From positions 1 to 64,000 of the forward strand of contig NZ_PQSP01000001.1 in the NCBI RefSeq assembly GCF_003991585.1: a stretch of DNA of 64,000 nt. Reading direction: 5' to 3'. Positions within the stretch are counted from its first letter, which is position 1. Each line of letters opens with the position of its first letter. The position numbers were made by a program, and so were the translations under genes. Of this stretch, positions 36,560 to 45,343 are shown piece after piece. The notes beneath the pieces were generated by a model. That model searched no databases. It saw only the letters and a list, made by a program, of their open reading frames with translations, and had not been told where the DNA came from. This stretch comes from Saezia sanguinis (GTDB lineage Bacteria > Pseudomonadota > Gammaproteobacteria > Burkholderiales > Burkholderiaceae_C).

Positions 36560-37108
36560 GTGATTTTTCGATGGTTTGAGCGTTATCCCAGTACATTATT
36601 CACCTTGATGGCTCTGGTTTGCTGGGGGCTGGTGGGCGCAGGGATCTATATCCAGAAAAGCGATCCGTTTATCAACCCTTGCCCCATGTGCATATTTCAG
36701 CGGATTTTATTTCTGATCATTGGCATCATTGCCATGGTTGCTGCCGTGAGCGCACGCTGGTCAAAAAAGTCTGTTCCTGTATTTTCCGTGCTGGGGCTGC
36801 TGGTGGCTGCTGTAGGTGTCTACACGGCAGGCAAGCAAAGCTGGATGCAGTGGCATCCGCTGGAAGGTTCATCCTGCGGACGCGATGATGATTTCTACAC
36901 CATGGTCGAGCGTATGCCAATGCGGGACTGGTTGCCCACCATCTTTAAGGGAACCGGGGACTGCGCCAATATCGACTGGACGTTTTTGGGCCTGTCCATT
37001 GCGAACTGGTCATTCATTGCCTTTGTCTGCTGCATTATTGCGCTGCTTCTGATGCTGTTTAAAGGCGGCAAACTGCGCCGGTCAGAGCGTTGGAAGGGCT
37101 ATCATTAA
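36560..37108 (+). CDS. dsbB: Disulfide bond formation protein B
   Basis: The protein has 182 residues from GTG 36560, preferred over GTG 36554 for spacing from AGAGG. Four membrane helices are visible. The quinone-facing pair is C41-x-x-C44 (NPCPMCIFQR) and the periplasmic loop pair is C106 and C135 (GSSCGRDD, GTGDCANIDW). The Arg after the first pair contacts quinone in the family. DsbB reoxidises DsbA using respiratory quinones. DsbA is not in the window. Confidence 0.93.
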   Translation: MIFRWFERYPSTLFTLMALVCWGLVGAGIYIQKSDPFINPCPMCIFQRILFLIIGIIAMVAAVSARWSKKSVPVFSVLGLLVAAVGVYTAGKQSWMQWHPLEGSSCGRDDDFYTMVERMPMRDWLPTIFKGTGDCANIDWTFLGLSIANWSFIAFVCCIIALLLMLFKGGKLRRSERWKGYH

Positions 37109-37441
37109 GCCGGATTGGTCGTTGCTCAATCTGACAATGCTTTGTTACAAGGCACGATCAAACCTGATAGTCAGCTAAGAGCGGGGAGCGGACGGCTGGA
37201 GATGATCGTGAGTATCGTGTCCTGCCCCCTGTTGTTCACGTTTGACAGCCATGGAGAATCGGTATATTCTATCAGTTCGCATGGCTGACCCCATGTCCGT
37301 AGGCCACCTATGGGAATCAAACAGTCGTAAAAGCGAACAAGCTGTAAAACAGTGTAAATGAGGCACCTTCCCAATCGGGCAAAGTGACCTTGTCTAGTGG
37401 CCTGACAATGTCCCAAAGCCCCAATTTTGGAGAACGTGCTT
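37109..37441. other. Left flank of the accessory cassette
   Basis: About 330 bases after dsbB. Composition changes here. I see no integrase, tRNA or insertion-sequence end. AGCGGACGG at 37184-37192 recurs inverted (CCGTCCGCT) at 38821-38829 on the far side of the cassette, too short to call an attachment site. Confidence 0.35.
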
Positions 37442-38455
37442 ATGAACACCAAATCAAAAAGCCTGCAAAAATTCACCCTGACAATCTTGGGTAAAAATCG
37501 CCCTCCGATTCGCCAGAAAGTCTTTGACAGTAAAGACTTCATCCTGCCTGGTACTCGGGTTGGCGTTGATAGCCGTGAGCCCAAAACCCGTAAAGAGAAG
37601 ATGGACGCCTGGGCCCGTGCCCCGCTAAGTGAGCGGGATATCGAGATCACAGGCTTTATGCGTAATTCAAACCCATTCCATCATCTCGCCAAGGCGATTG
37701 ATACCTCCCAGCTCACCCTTTTGATTCCCAATAAGGGCACTAAGGTAAAGGTCAAAGACCTTCGCGAGGCAGCTCTGAAGGCTGCGCCAGAGGGGACAAA
37801 GATCGGTGTGGCTTTCGAAACCTATGTCAAAGAGCAGTACGGCCACTCCTATTCGGATCTAGTCAACGATGCTCGGAACAAGGTTATCGCCCGATTCAAG
37901 GCTGCATTTGCGGAGAACCTTGATCTCGACCCAATGAACGATGAGTACCACACGGATAAGGAAATTTTCCTGCACCTTCCAGTGTGGACGTCCGAAAGTT
38001 CCATCAAGGAATACAAGTCGCTCGCAAAACAAGGTCATGTGTACTCCCAGTATCTAGCCGGTGTGTTCCTTGCTTCGAACGCTGGTGGCTACAAGGTTGA
38101 GTGTGTTGAGTACCTGCTGATGGCGTACGAAAACAAGCAACCCGAAGCCATGCGTGTACTAGCTGAGTTCCTGCATTTCAAAAACGACTATTATGGTGCT
38201 GCGCAGTGTGCGCTTCTGTCTATTGACGGCGGCGATGACTACTCGAGGAAAATTGTTCGTGAAGTGCTGGGTAATACCTCTCACCAGATGATGCAGACGA
38301 GTCGTGGTGTAGCGCCGCTCAGCTATGTGATCATCGAGACCCTCCGTGCAAACGGATTCGATTCGATTCTGAGGGAGCATTTCAGCGAGTTCAATCCTGA
38401 TCCACAGCCCGTAATGCATATTCCTGGCTTCATTCAAGGGGGTGGTCATGAGTAG
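37442..38455 (+). CDS. Unknown protein with Sel1-like helical repeats
   Basis: The protein has 337 residues; TTGGAGA nine bases upstream supports the ATG at 37442. The N-terminal ~100 residues are basic and unfamiliar (LGKNRPPIRQKVF, SREPKTRKEKMDAW). Residues ~187-265 look like Sel1/TPR-type helical pairs (EYKSLAKQGHVYSQYLAGVFL, EYLLMAYENKQPEAMRVLAEFLHF, YYGAAQCALLSIDGGD). There is no signal peptide or membrane segment. Codon use (more CTC, TCG and GAG) differs from the neighbours. Its end overlaps the zinc-ribbon gene by eight bases, so the two probably work together. Function unknown. Confidence 0.75.
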   Translation: MNTKSKSLQKFTLTILGKNRPPIRQKVFDSKDFILPGTRVGVDSREPKTRKEKMDAWARAPLSERDIEITGFMRNSNPFHHLAKAIDTSQLTLLIPNKGTKVKVKDLREAALKAAPEGTKIGVAFETYVKEQYGHSYSDLVNDARNKVIARFKAAFAENLDLDPMNDEYHTDKEIFLHLPVWTSESSIKEYKSLAKQGHVYSQYLAGVFLASNAGGYKVECVEYLLMAYENKQPEAMRVLAEFLHFKNDYYGAAQCALLSIDGGDDYSRKIVREVLGNTSHQMMQTSRGVAPLSYVIIETLRANGFDSILREHFSEFNPDPQPVMHIPGFIQGGGHE

Positions 38456-38723
38456 CGTAAACATGTGGGAAAGCAACGGTTCGGACGAAGAGCAGGAGGA
38501 GTTCGAATGCCTCGATTGCGGGTGCACTACATCCGAGGCTGATTTCGAATCTGTCGATGACGAGCTGAATCAGCAAAGTCCGCGCTGCCCTGACTGTCAG
38601 AGCTCGCATTGGATCTCCCGCACAACCTGCGACTGTGGTGAGCCGGCCACCCATAAGGTTGAGTCAGGTTTCGTTTGCGACGACTGCCATGAGCACTATG
38701 TCAGCGGTTACATACGGGACTAA
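38448..38723 (+). CDS. Small acidic zinc-ribbon protein
   Basis: The protein has 91 residues from the ATG at 38448, with AAGGGGG upstream inside the previous gene. An acidic N-terminus (SDEEQEEFE) precedes four cysteine pairs: CLDCGC, CPDC, CDC and CDDCHEH. Two zinc ribbons are likely. It may bind nucleic acid or act as a partner of the upstream protein. I recognise no family. Confidence 0.75.
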   Translation: MSSVNMWESNGSDEEQEEFECLDCGCTTSEADFESVDDELNQQSPRCPDCQSSHWISRTTCDCGEPATHKVESGFVCDDCHEHYVSGYIRD

Positions 38724-38735
38724 TGCTTAGGGGGT

Positions 38736-38763
38736 GGGGCGTGCTTAATTGCTCGCACGCTCC
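38736..38763 (+). terminator. Stem-loop after the accessory cassette
   Basis: GGGGCGTGC-type left arm and GCACGCTCCC right arm form a stem of about nine pairs (one G-T) around TTAATTGCTC, 15 bases after the zinc-ribbon stop. No T-run. Confidence 0.5.
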
Positions 38764-38947
38764 CACATACCAATTGTACTTCGAGCATTCAACTTTCCAG
38801 CTCACTATAGATAAGCGACCACCGTCCGCTTTTGGCACTGAGCCGGCTGCCAGATTTGATTACTCCCAGAATGACAAAAGTGTCTGATTAAGTATGAGTC
38901 GGTATAAATTAAACGATCGTGTGCGGGGGGCAGAGTGACACGGTTCG

Positions 38948-39292
38948 TCAAGCAGAATAAAGCCTGGTCCATACCAGCAGAATGATTGCCGCAAAAACAA
39001 TCCACACGCCGATGGCCCCGGTGAGTGTGACAGCCAGGCTGTAGCGCAGGCTCAGTACATAAACGGCACCCAGGTAGGCCGCGTAAGGAATCAGCGACCA
39101 CAGGCCAAACAGAGCCGTGAGGCGCAGTTGTTCCATGCTTCTTTCTGTGCCGACAATGTAATGGGCAATCAATGCAAATGTGGGGAACAGCGGCACCAGC
39201 CCTGCAATGAAAAAGACTTTTGTTCTGGACAGCAGGGCGATGATCAGTACGGTGACCGCACCGATCAGGCACTTGATGAATAGCGCAGCCAC
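38948..39292 (-). CDS. GlpM-family membrane protein
   Basis: The protein has 114 residues with a GTG start four bases after the reductase stop, so the two are co-transcribed. Four membrane helices. FFIAGLVPLFPTFALIAHYIVGTERS and LFGLWSLIPYAAYLGAVYVL match the GlpM family. GlpM was linked to alginate production in Pseudomonas; the biochemical role is not known. Confidence 0.85.
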   Translation of the reverse strand: MAALFIKCLIGAVTVLIIALLSRTKVFFIAGLVPLFPTFALIAHYIVGTERSMEQLRLTALFGLWSLIPYAAYLGAVYVLSLRYSLAVTLTGAIGVWIVFAAIILLVWTRLYSA

Positions 39293-39295
39293 TTT

Positions 39296-40342
39296 CTATT
39301 TGACCGTTTGCTGGTGGTCTGCCGCGCTGGTGAATGCATCGGCATAAAACTCATTTTCAGGCAGGCCGCATTGGGCGCTAAAGTCGCGCTGGGCCGATTC
39401 AACCATCACAGGGGCGCCACAGGCGTAGACCTGGTAAGTCAACAGGTCGGGGAAGTCTGCCATGACGGCCTGGTGTACAAACCCGGTTCTGCCTAACCAC
39501 TGGTCTTGCGGCAATGCATCGGAGATGACGGGGATGAATGACAGGTTGGGCATGAGCGCCATCTGTTGTTCCAGCCATTCACGCATATAAAGGTCTTTGG
39601 GGCGTCTGCCGCCCCAGTACAGGTGGGCCGGGCGTGATATGTTCTGATGCTGCATGTGTTCGAGAATGGCTTTGATGGGCGCAAAGCCTGTGCCCGAAAC
39701 CAGAAAGATGATGGGCTTGTCGGAATCTTCACGCAGGAAGAACGTACCGAAGGGGCCTTCAATGCGCAATATGTCGCGCTCTTTCATGCCGTCAAACACA
39801 TGCGTTGTGAACAGGCCGCCGGTCATCAGGCGGATATGCAGTTCAATCCCGACGCCGTTGGGGACTTGTGTGTGTGGTGCATTGGCCATTGAATAGCTGC
39901 GGCGGTTGCCGTCTTTGAGGATGAATTCAATATACTGGCCTGCATGGTATTGCAGTGTATCGTTGGCCGGTAACTGCAGGTGCACGATCATGACGTCATC
40001 TCTGCAGCGTTCCATGCGCGTGACCCGGCACGGCAGTTTACGGATGTCGAATGTGTCTGCTGACGATACGATATTGGCGTGCAGCACCAGGTCTGTTGCC
40101 GGTTTGGCACAGCAGGTCAGAATGAGTCCGGCGTCCAGCTCGGCCTGGCTCAGCACATTTTCCTGATAAGGGGTTTGGTTGACTTTCCCGCTGGTCATCT
40201 GGCACTTGCATGAACTGCAGGCACCGGATTTGCATCCGTAAGGCAGACCAACCTGTGCGCGAATGGCAGCTTCCAGTACGGTCTCATCAGGTTCTACAGA
40301 AAACGTACGACCGCTTGGCTCTACCGTGACCTGGAACGACAT
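39296..40342 (-). CDS. NAD(P)H-flavin reductase with N-terminal 2Fe-2S domain
   Basis: The protein has 348 residues; AAGGAAAGG upstream. The plant-type ferredoxin domain binds iron through CKSGACSSCKC and a later Cys (ILTCCAKP). The FAD domain has RRSYSMANAP and GGLFTTHVFD; the NAD domain has FLVSGTGFAPIKAILEHM and YACGAPVMV. This is the layout of CDP-6-deoxy-glucoseen reductase (AscD)-like proteins and of oxygenase reductases. With no sugar or oxygenase genes nearby the real electron acceptor is unknown. Confidence 0.9.
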   Translation of the reverse strand: MSFQVTVEPSGRTFSVEPDETVLEAAIRAQVGLPYGCKSGACSSCKCQMTSGKVNQTPYQENVLSQAELDAGLILTCCAKPATDLVLHANIVSSADTFDIRKLPCRVTRMERCRDDVMIVHLQLPANDTLQYHAGQYIEFILKDGNRRSYSMANAPHTQVPNGVGIELHIRLMTGGLFTTHVFDGMKERDILRIEGPFGTFFLREDSDKPIIFLVSGTGFAPIKAILEHMQHQNISRPAHLYWGGRRPKDLYMREWLEQQMALMPNLSFIPVISDALPQDQWLGRTGFVHQAVMADFPDLLTYQVYACGAPVMVESAQRDFSAQCGLPENEFYADAFTSAADHQQTVK

Positions 40343-40513
40343 AATGACCTTTCCTTATTGAATAGATAGTTATGGGGAAAATGGATATGATGGCTTATAT
40401 TTTCTCTCAAATTAATCAAAGCAGGGAAATAAGGGGTGTTGTTTGCCGAGGGAGTGCCGCTTTCCTTTTGTTTTGGCAGTCCGGTGTGTGTTTTCAGAGT
40501 TGATGGCGGTGTA

Positions 40514-41440
40514 ATGCAGAGTTTGCTGATTGTGGGTTGTGGTGATATCGGGCTGCGCGTGGTGCGGCAGTTGAAACCGCATATACGTGTTGTGGCGCTG
40601 ACCTCATCTCCTGCGCGTGTGCCTGAGCTCAGGGCGTGCGGTGTGACGCCGGTGGTTGGAAACCTGGATGACATGAGCAGCCTGCAAAGGCTGGGCAGGA
40701 TTTGTTCGCATGTGTTGTATTTAGCGCCGCCGCTTCAGGAAATGCGCATGGACGCACAGCAGGCGCCGTTACCGGGCAGGGCGGGGGTCGATTCTCGTTG
40801 CCTGCATCTGTGTGCCACGTTGCTGAAACATAAGCGGCCAAAACGGCTGGTGTATATCAGCACCACCGGGGTGTATGCCAGTGGTGGCCAGCAATGGATG
40901 GATGAGACGACGCCGGTGAATCCGATGACTTCAAGGGCGCATAAGCGTATTGCCGCTGAGATGACCATGCGCCATTTTGGACGGGTGGGCAAAACGGCAG
41001 TTTCTATCCTGCGCGTGCCTGGTATTTATGCGCTGGACCGTCAGGGTGGCAATCCTGCACAGCGCCTGCGACAGGGTATGCAGGTGTTAGCGCGCGAGGA
41101 TGATGTTTACACCCAGCATATTCAGGCTGATGATCTGGCACGCATCTGTATTGCAGCGCTGTTTCACGGAAAGCCGCAGCGTGTGGTGAATGCGGTGGAT
41201 GACAGTGACATGCGTATGGGTGATTATTTTGATCTGGCAGCAGACCTAGCCGGTATGCCGCGGCCTGAGCGTCTGACCCGGCAAGACGCTGCCCGGATGA
41301 TGTCGCCGTTGCTCTATTCCTTTATGAGTGAATCCCGGCGTATCCGCAATCAGCGCTTGAAGCGGGAATTAGGTGTTCGCCTCACATACCCGACCGTGCG
41401 CGAAGGGTTGGCAAGGCTTGCAAAAAAAGCCTCTGAATGA
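40514..41440 (+). CDS. NAD(P)-dependent epimerase/SDR-like protein (YeeZ type)
   Basis: The protein has 308 residues from the ATG at 40514, chosen because it opens with the Rossmann strand LLIVGCGDIGLRVV. STTGVYASGGQQWMDETTPVNP is the SDR active-site region; the usual Tyr is in VYAS, and R/K follow in AHKRIAAE. It looks like an atypical extended SDR related to YeeZ. Substrate unknown. A terminator starts inside its last codons. Confidence 0.85.
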   Translation: MQSLLIVGCGDIGLRVVRQLKPHIRVVALTSSPARVPELRACGVTPVVGNLDDMSSLQRLGRICSHVLYLAPPLQEMRMDAQQAPLPGRAGVDSRCLHLCATLLKHKRPKRLVYISTTGVYASGGQQWMDETTPVNPMTSRAHKRIAAEMTMRHFGRVGKTAVSILRVPGIYALDRQGGNPAQRLRQGMQVLAREDDVYTQHIQADDLARICIAALFHGKPQRVVNAVDDSDMRMGDYFDLAADLAGMPRPERLTRQDAARMMSPLLYSFMSESRRIRNQRLKRELGVRLTYPTVREGLARLAKKASE

Positions 41441-41451
41441 CCAGAGGCTTT
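41422..41451 (-). terminator. Terminator shared with the SDR gene 3' end
   Basis: AAAGCCTCTG (41426-41435) and CAGAGGCTTT (41442-41451) pair around AATGAC. The minus strand reads into seven T, so it mainly ends the ABC binding-protein genes. The SDR stop codon (41438-41440) is in the loop. Confidence 0.88.
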
Positions 41452-41500
41452 AGGATCAGGATGCGTTAACACGCCCTGGTTGCATGATAAAAAGTGCAGC

Positions 41501-42478
41501 TTACTGGTTCACGATTTCATCGGCAGCGTCCAGCAACTCCTGCGACAGGGTGACACCCTGCCGTTGCGCTGCGGCAGGGTTGACGTAGAGCTGGATTTTG
41601 TCGCTGATCTGCGGTTTGATATCGCCGGGTTTTTCGCCGTTGAGAATACGCAGCACAATGCGGCCGGTCTGGCGGCCCAGTTCCTTGTAGTCAACGCCCA
41701 GTCCGGCAACGGCGCCACGGGCCACAATGGTGGCGTCTGAGGCGATGAGCGGAATCTTGGCATCCTGCCCGACTTTGGCCAGTGCTTCATAGGCCGATAC
41801 CACGTTGTTGTCGGTATTGGTGTAGATCACATCCACCTTGCCGGCCAGAGAGCGGGCAGCAGAGCCAACATCCACCGAGCGCGGCGCGGCCGCCGTGACC
41901 AGTGTCATGCCTCTTTGCGCCAGCAGTTCCTGCAGGCTTTTGACCACGGCCACCGAGTTAGCTTCGGCCGGGTTGTAAACCATGCCCACGCGTTTGGCAT
42001 CGGGTACGATGCGCAAAATCAGGTCAATCTGGGGCCCCAGTTCAACCACATCGGAAAGCCCGGTCACATTGGTGCCGGTAGCTTCCCAACTGCTGGTGAG
42101 TTTGGCGGCAACCGGGTCGGTAACGGCTGAGAACACCACCGGAATGGTTTTGGTGCCAGCCACCACTGTTTGCGCCGAAGGGGTGGAGATAGCGACAATC
42201 ACATCGGGCTTGTCACCAATGAACTTGCGGGCAATCTGGGCGGCAATGCTGGTATTGCCCTGGGCGCTCTGGTATTGCCAGCGCAGGTTTTTGCCGTCTT
42301 CGTAGCCGGCTTCTGTGAGCACTTCACGCACACCGTCCCGAATGGCATCGAGCGCCGGGTGTTCAACAATGGCCGTGACAGCAACAGATTTTTGTTGCGC
42401 CCAGGCGCTCGGGCTGATCAGCGCCAGCGCTGCAAACCCTGCCAGCAGCAGGCGTGCAGGGAGTTTGAATCTCAACAT
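41501..42478 (-). CDS. ABC transporter substrate-binding protein (TrpX-like), copy 1
   Basis: The protein has 325 residues; AAAGGAATG precedes the ATG. A signal peptide spans about 1-27 (LLLAGFAALALISPSAWA). The mature part is a type I periplasmic binding fold of the PF04392 family: VAVTAIVEHPALDAIRDGVREVL, PDVIVAISTPSAQTVV, IPVVFSAVTDPVAAKL and GVDYKELGRQTGRIVLRILNGEKP. The family binds amino acids such as tryptophan or related ligands. No permease or ATPase gene lies nearby. It is nearly identical to the gene directly upstream. Confidence 0.92.
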   Translation of the reverse strand: MLRFKLPARLLLAGFAALALISPSAWAQQKSVAVTAIVEHPALDAIRDGVREVLTEAGYEDGKNLRWQYQSAQGNTSIAAQIARKFIGDKPDVIVAISTPSAQTVVAGTKTIPVVFSAVTDPVAAKLTSSWEATGTNVTGLSDVVELGPQIDLILRIVPDAKRVGMVYNPAEANSVAVVKSLQELLAQRGMTLVTAAAPRSVDVGSAARSLAGKVDVIYTNTDNNVVSAYEALAKVGQDAKIPLIASDATIVARGAVAGLGVDYKELGRQTGRIVLRILNGEKPGDIKPQISDKIQLYVNPAAAQRQGVTLSQELLDAADEIVNQ

Positions 42479-42584
42479 AGTGGCATTCCTTTATAAACGC
42501 TCATATTTTTCAAAATGCATACATGGCACCCGGCAGTGATGTTTTCTAAACAAAGCTGCCGGAGTGCAGAACCGGTGCACAGCT

Positions 42585-43562
42585 TCATTGACGGATGATT
42601 TCAGTGGCGTCTTTGAGCAGGTCTTCCGAAAGCGTAACACCCTGTTTCTGGGCTGCATCGGGGTTCAGATGCAACTGGATCTTGTCGCTGGTCTGCGGCT
42701 TGATGTCGCCGGGTTTTTCACCGTTGAGAATACGCAGCACAACGCGACCGGTCTGGCGCCCCAGTTCCTTATAGTCAACGCCCAAGGCTGCAACGGCACC
42801 GCGCTGCACGCTGGGGGTGTCCGATGCGATGACCGGGATCTTGGCATCCTGCCCGACTTTGACCAGCGCTTCATAGGCCGATACCACGTTGTTGTCGGTA
42901 TTGGAGTAAAAAACATCCACTTTGCCGACCAGAGAGCGGGCGGCAGAGCCAACGTCCACCGAGCGCGGTGCGGCTGCCGTGACCAGTGTCATGCCTCTTT
43001 GCGCCAGCAGTTCCTGCAGGCTTTTGACTACGGCGACCGAATTGGCCTCGGCCGGGTTGTAGACCATGCCCACGCGTTTGGCATTGGGTACGATGCGCAA
43101 AATCAGGTCAATCTGGGGGCCCAGTTCCAGCACGTCGGATACGCCTGTGACATTGGTGCCACTGGCATCCCAACTGGTCGTGAGTTTGGCGGCAACCGGG
43201 TCGGTGACCGCAGAGAACACCACCGGAATGGTTTTGGTGCCGGCCACCACCGTTTGCGCTGAAGGGGTGGAAACAGCAACAATCACATCGGGCTTGTCGC
43301 CAATGAACTTGCGGGCAATCTGGGCGGCAATGCTGGTATTGCCCTGGGCGCTCTGGTATTGCCAGCGCAGGTTTTTGCCGTCTTCGTAGCCGGCTTCTGT
43401 GAGCACTTCACGCACACCGTCGCGAATGGCATCCAGTGCCGGATGTTCAACAATGGCTGTGACTGCAACAGATTTTTGCTGCGCCATGGCTGATGCGCCT
43501 GCCATGGCCAGTACGGCAAAGCCTGCTGCCAGCAAATACGTGTGAAGTTTCATTCTCAACAT
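42585..43562 (-). CDS. ABC transporter substrate-binding protein (TrpX-like), copy 2
   Basis: The protein has 325 residues from the ATG at 43562, with AAGGAA upstream. It has the same length as copy 1 and about nine in ten residues match. Differences cluster in the signal peptide, around AVSTPSAQ, SDTPSVQRGAVAALG and at the C-terminus (LSEDLLKDATEIIRQ). The ligand pocket may therefore differ slightly. Gap to copy 1 is 106 bases; probably one transcript. Confidence 0.92.
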   Translation of the reverse strand: MLRMKLHTYLLAAGFAVLAMAGASAMAQQKSVAVTAIVEHPALDAIRDGVREVLTEAGYEDGKNLRWQYQSAQGNTSIAAQIARKFIGDKPDVIVAVSTPSAQTVVAGTKTIPVVFSAVTDPVAAKLTTSWDASGTNVTGVSDVLELGPQIDLILRIVPNAKRVGMVYNPAEANSVAVVKSLQELLAQRGMTLVTAAAPRSVDVGSAARSLVGKVDVFYSNTDNNVVSAYEALVKVGQDAKIPVIASDTPSVQRGAVAALGVDYKELGRQTGRVVLRILNGEKPGDIKPQTSDKIQLHLNPDAAQKQGVTLSEDLLKDATEIIRQ

Positions 43563-43838
43563 GTTGGCGTTCCTTTTTTTGACCTGATTAGAAGTGCTGT
43601 AAAGATTTATTGGGGTAGAGCCAGTAAACTTAAGATCGCTGTAAATAATTTGCAATATTACCTTGTTTGTAAAATCTGCGTGTGACTTTTAGCGGTTTGA
43701 TGGCGGCGCATGGCTGTGGGCAGATTGGGTAAAATGGGCCCAGGTTTTTGGTCTGGTTTATGAAAACATCGGTTCAGAGAATATATATTCAGACCCATGC
43801 CAATACCTGCACAACGCTTCTGACTGCCTGCCTTATTT

Positions 43839-44930
43839 ATGACAACTGAGACCGATCATATTGCTGATGAGCACTGGATGCAACTGGCATTGGCGCAGGC
43901 GCAGTTGGCGCGCACCTCTGGGGAGGTTCCTGTAGGCGCTGTGGTGGTGCGTGATGGGCAGTGCATTGCCGCAGGGCATAATGCGCCCATTTCGCATAGC
44001 GATCCGACCGCACACGCTGAAATCAATGCACTGCGCCAGGCGGCCCAGACGCTGGAAAACTACCGCTTGCAGGGCTGTACGGTGTATGTCACGCTGGAGC
44101 CCTGTGCCATGTGTGCCATGGCGATGCTGCATGCCCGTGTGGACCGTGTTGTTTTTGGCGCCTACGATCCGAAGACCGGTGCGGCAGGCTCGGTGGTGAA
44201 TCTGTTTGCTTCGCGGCAGTTGAATCACCATACGCAGCTCACAGGCGGTGTGCTGGAGTCTGAATGCAGTGACGTACTGAAACAGTTTTTTCAGGAAAAG
44301 CGGCAGGTTTTGACAATCCCATTGCGGGATGACGCATTGCGCACACCTGCGCAGCAGTTTTCCGGCTTTCGGCTGGATGAGGCCAATTGGATTTCTGATT
44401 TGCCGGCGCTGGACGGGTTGCGGCTGCATTACCATCATGATCTGCCCCAGGCAGCGGATGCGAAGGGGACGCTGTTATGCATTCATGATGAACGGGGGAG
44501 TTCTGAGCAGTATGCAGAACTGCTGTCGCAGATGCCTGAGGGATGGGCTGTGCTGGTACCCGACCTGATCGGGTTCGGGCGCAGCGATAAGCCTAAGAAA
44601 ACGCAGTGGCATACCCCTGAATGCCATGCAAGGGTTTTAATACAGTTGTTACAGGCAACCGGTCCGCATAGTGAAATCCGTGTTGTGCTTCCATCCGCCT
44701 TGAGCGGGTTACTGCCCGCATTGCAGCAACAGGCACCGCATTTGATTTCCACCGCAGACATCATTTCTCGGCTGCCGCCATTGGCTGAGGATGTTGAACG
44801 GGCGCCATTTCCGGATGACGGGCATCGGGCAGGTGTACGGGCACTGCATCTGTGGCGTTCCCGAGACGATTTTGCGTCGCACACTTTCCCGGTGAACTTC
44901 TATGATGATTTGCATATCTGGCTGCGATAA
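43839..44930 (+). CDS. tadA: tRNA adenosine deaminase TadA fused to an alpha/beta-hydrolase-like domain
   Basis: The protein has 363 residues. Residues 1-157 are a complete TadA: HAE (59-61) with catalytic Glu61, and PCAMC with zinc ligands C89 and C92; SGEVPVGAVVV is typical. It makes inosine 34 in tRNA-Arg. Residues ~158-363 resemble an alpha/beta hydrolase (LLCIHDERGSSEQYAELLSQMPEGWAVLVPDLIGFGRSDKP). Where a nucleophile elbow is expected it reads VVLPSALSGLL, so the nucleophile seems lost. Stand-alone TadA is about 160 residues. Confidence 0.93.
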   Translation: MTTETDHIADEHWMQLALAQAQLARTSGEVPVGAVVVRDGQCIAAGHNAPISHSDPTAHAEINALRQAAQTLENYRLQGCTVYVTLEPCAMCAMAMLHARVDRVVFGAYDPKTGAAGSVVNLFASRQLNHHTQLTGGVLESECSDVLKQFFQEKRQVLTIPLRDDALRTPAQQFSGFRLDEANWISDLPALDGLRLHYHHDLPQAADAKGTLLCIHDERGSSEQYAELLSQMPEGWAVLVPDLIGFGRSDKPKKTQWHTPECHARVLIQLLQATGPHSEIRVVLPSALSGLLPALQQQAPHLISTADIISRLPPLAEDVERAPFPDDGHRAGVRALHLWRSRDDFASHTFPVNFYDDLHIWLR

Positions 44931-45343
44931 TTTGGGCACAGGCGATAGCCAGAACAGGTGCGGTTCAAACAGGAAAGACGATGAAGCAGGTAGTCCGGGG
45001 GCCTGAATTCTGTTGCCGGGTTGAAAAATGCCGGACTGGTTTTTTGTCATCCGGCAGGTTTTTCATTGACGGTGCGGCGCTGAGCTAAGTCATTCGCTTG
45101 TCTTTGTGGAATATCTGCTATGAGGACGATATGGCCTTTGCAAAAGCGAAGAAACCACAAAGGTACCAAGCAGTATCATCTGGACTCCGCAGCCTGTTTT
45201 TTTAATTTGCGCGTATCAGCAGGCTGTTAGTGAATTTTTGCAGAGCAAAAATCCTTTCTGAAAGTATTTATCATTCTGCTCAATGCAGCATATTAAGCTG
45301 TGAAGCGCTAGAATAGCAGACCTGCCTGAATCCGATTGTTCAA
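44931..45343. other. Gap between tadA and ldcA
   Basis: About 410 bases without a gene. ATGCCGG (45031 region) and CCGGCA before GGTTTTTC form a weak terminator-like hairpin. The 100 bases before ldcA are AT-rich and probably hold its promoter. Confidence 0.4.

Noticed and set aside
37171..37650. 159-codon minus-strand open frame at the left edge of the accessory cassette
   Set aside because: It overlaps the start of the better supported plus-strand gene and reads as a shadow frame.
37184..38829. AGCGGACGG and its inverted copy flanking the accessory cassette as attachment sites
   Set aside because: Nine bases in inverted orientation are too short and wrongly oriented for att direct repeats; no integrase is present.
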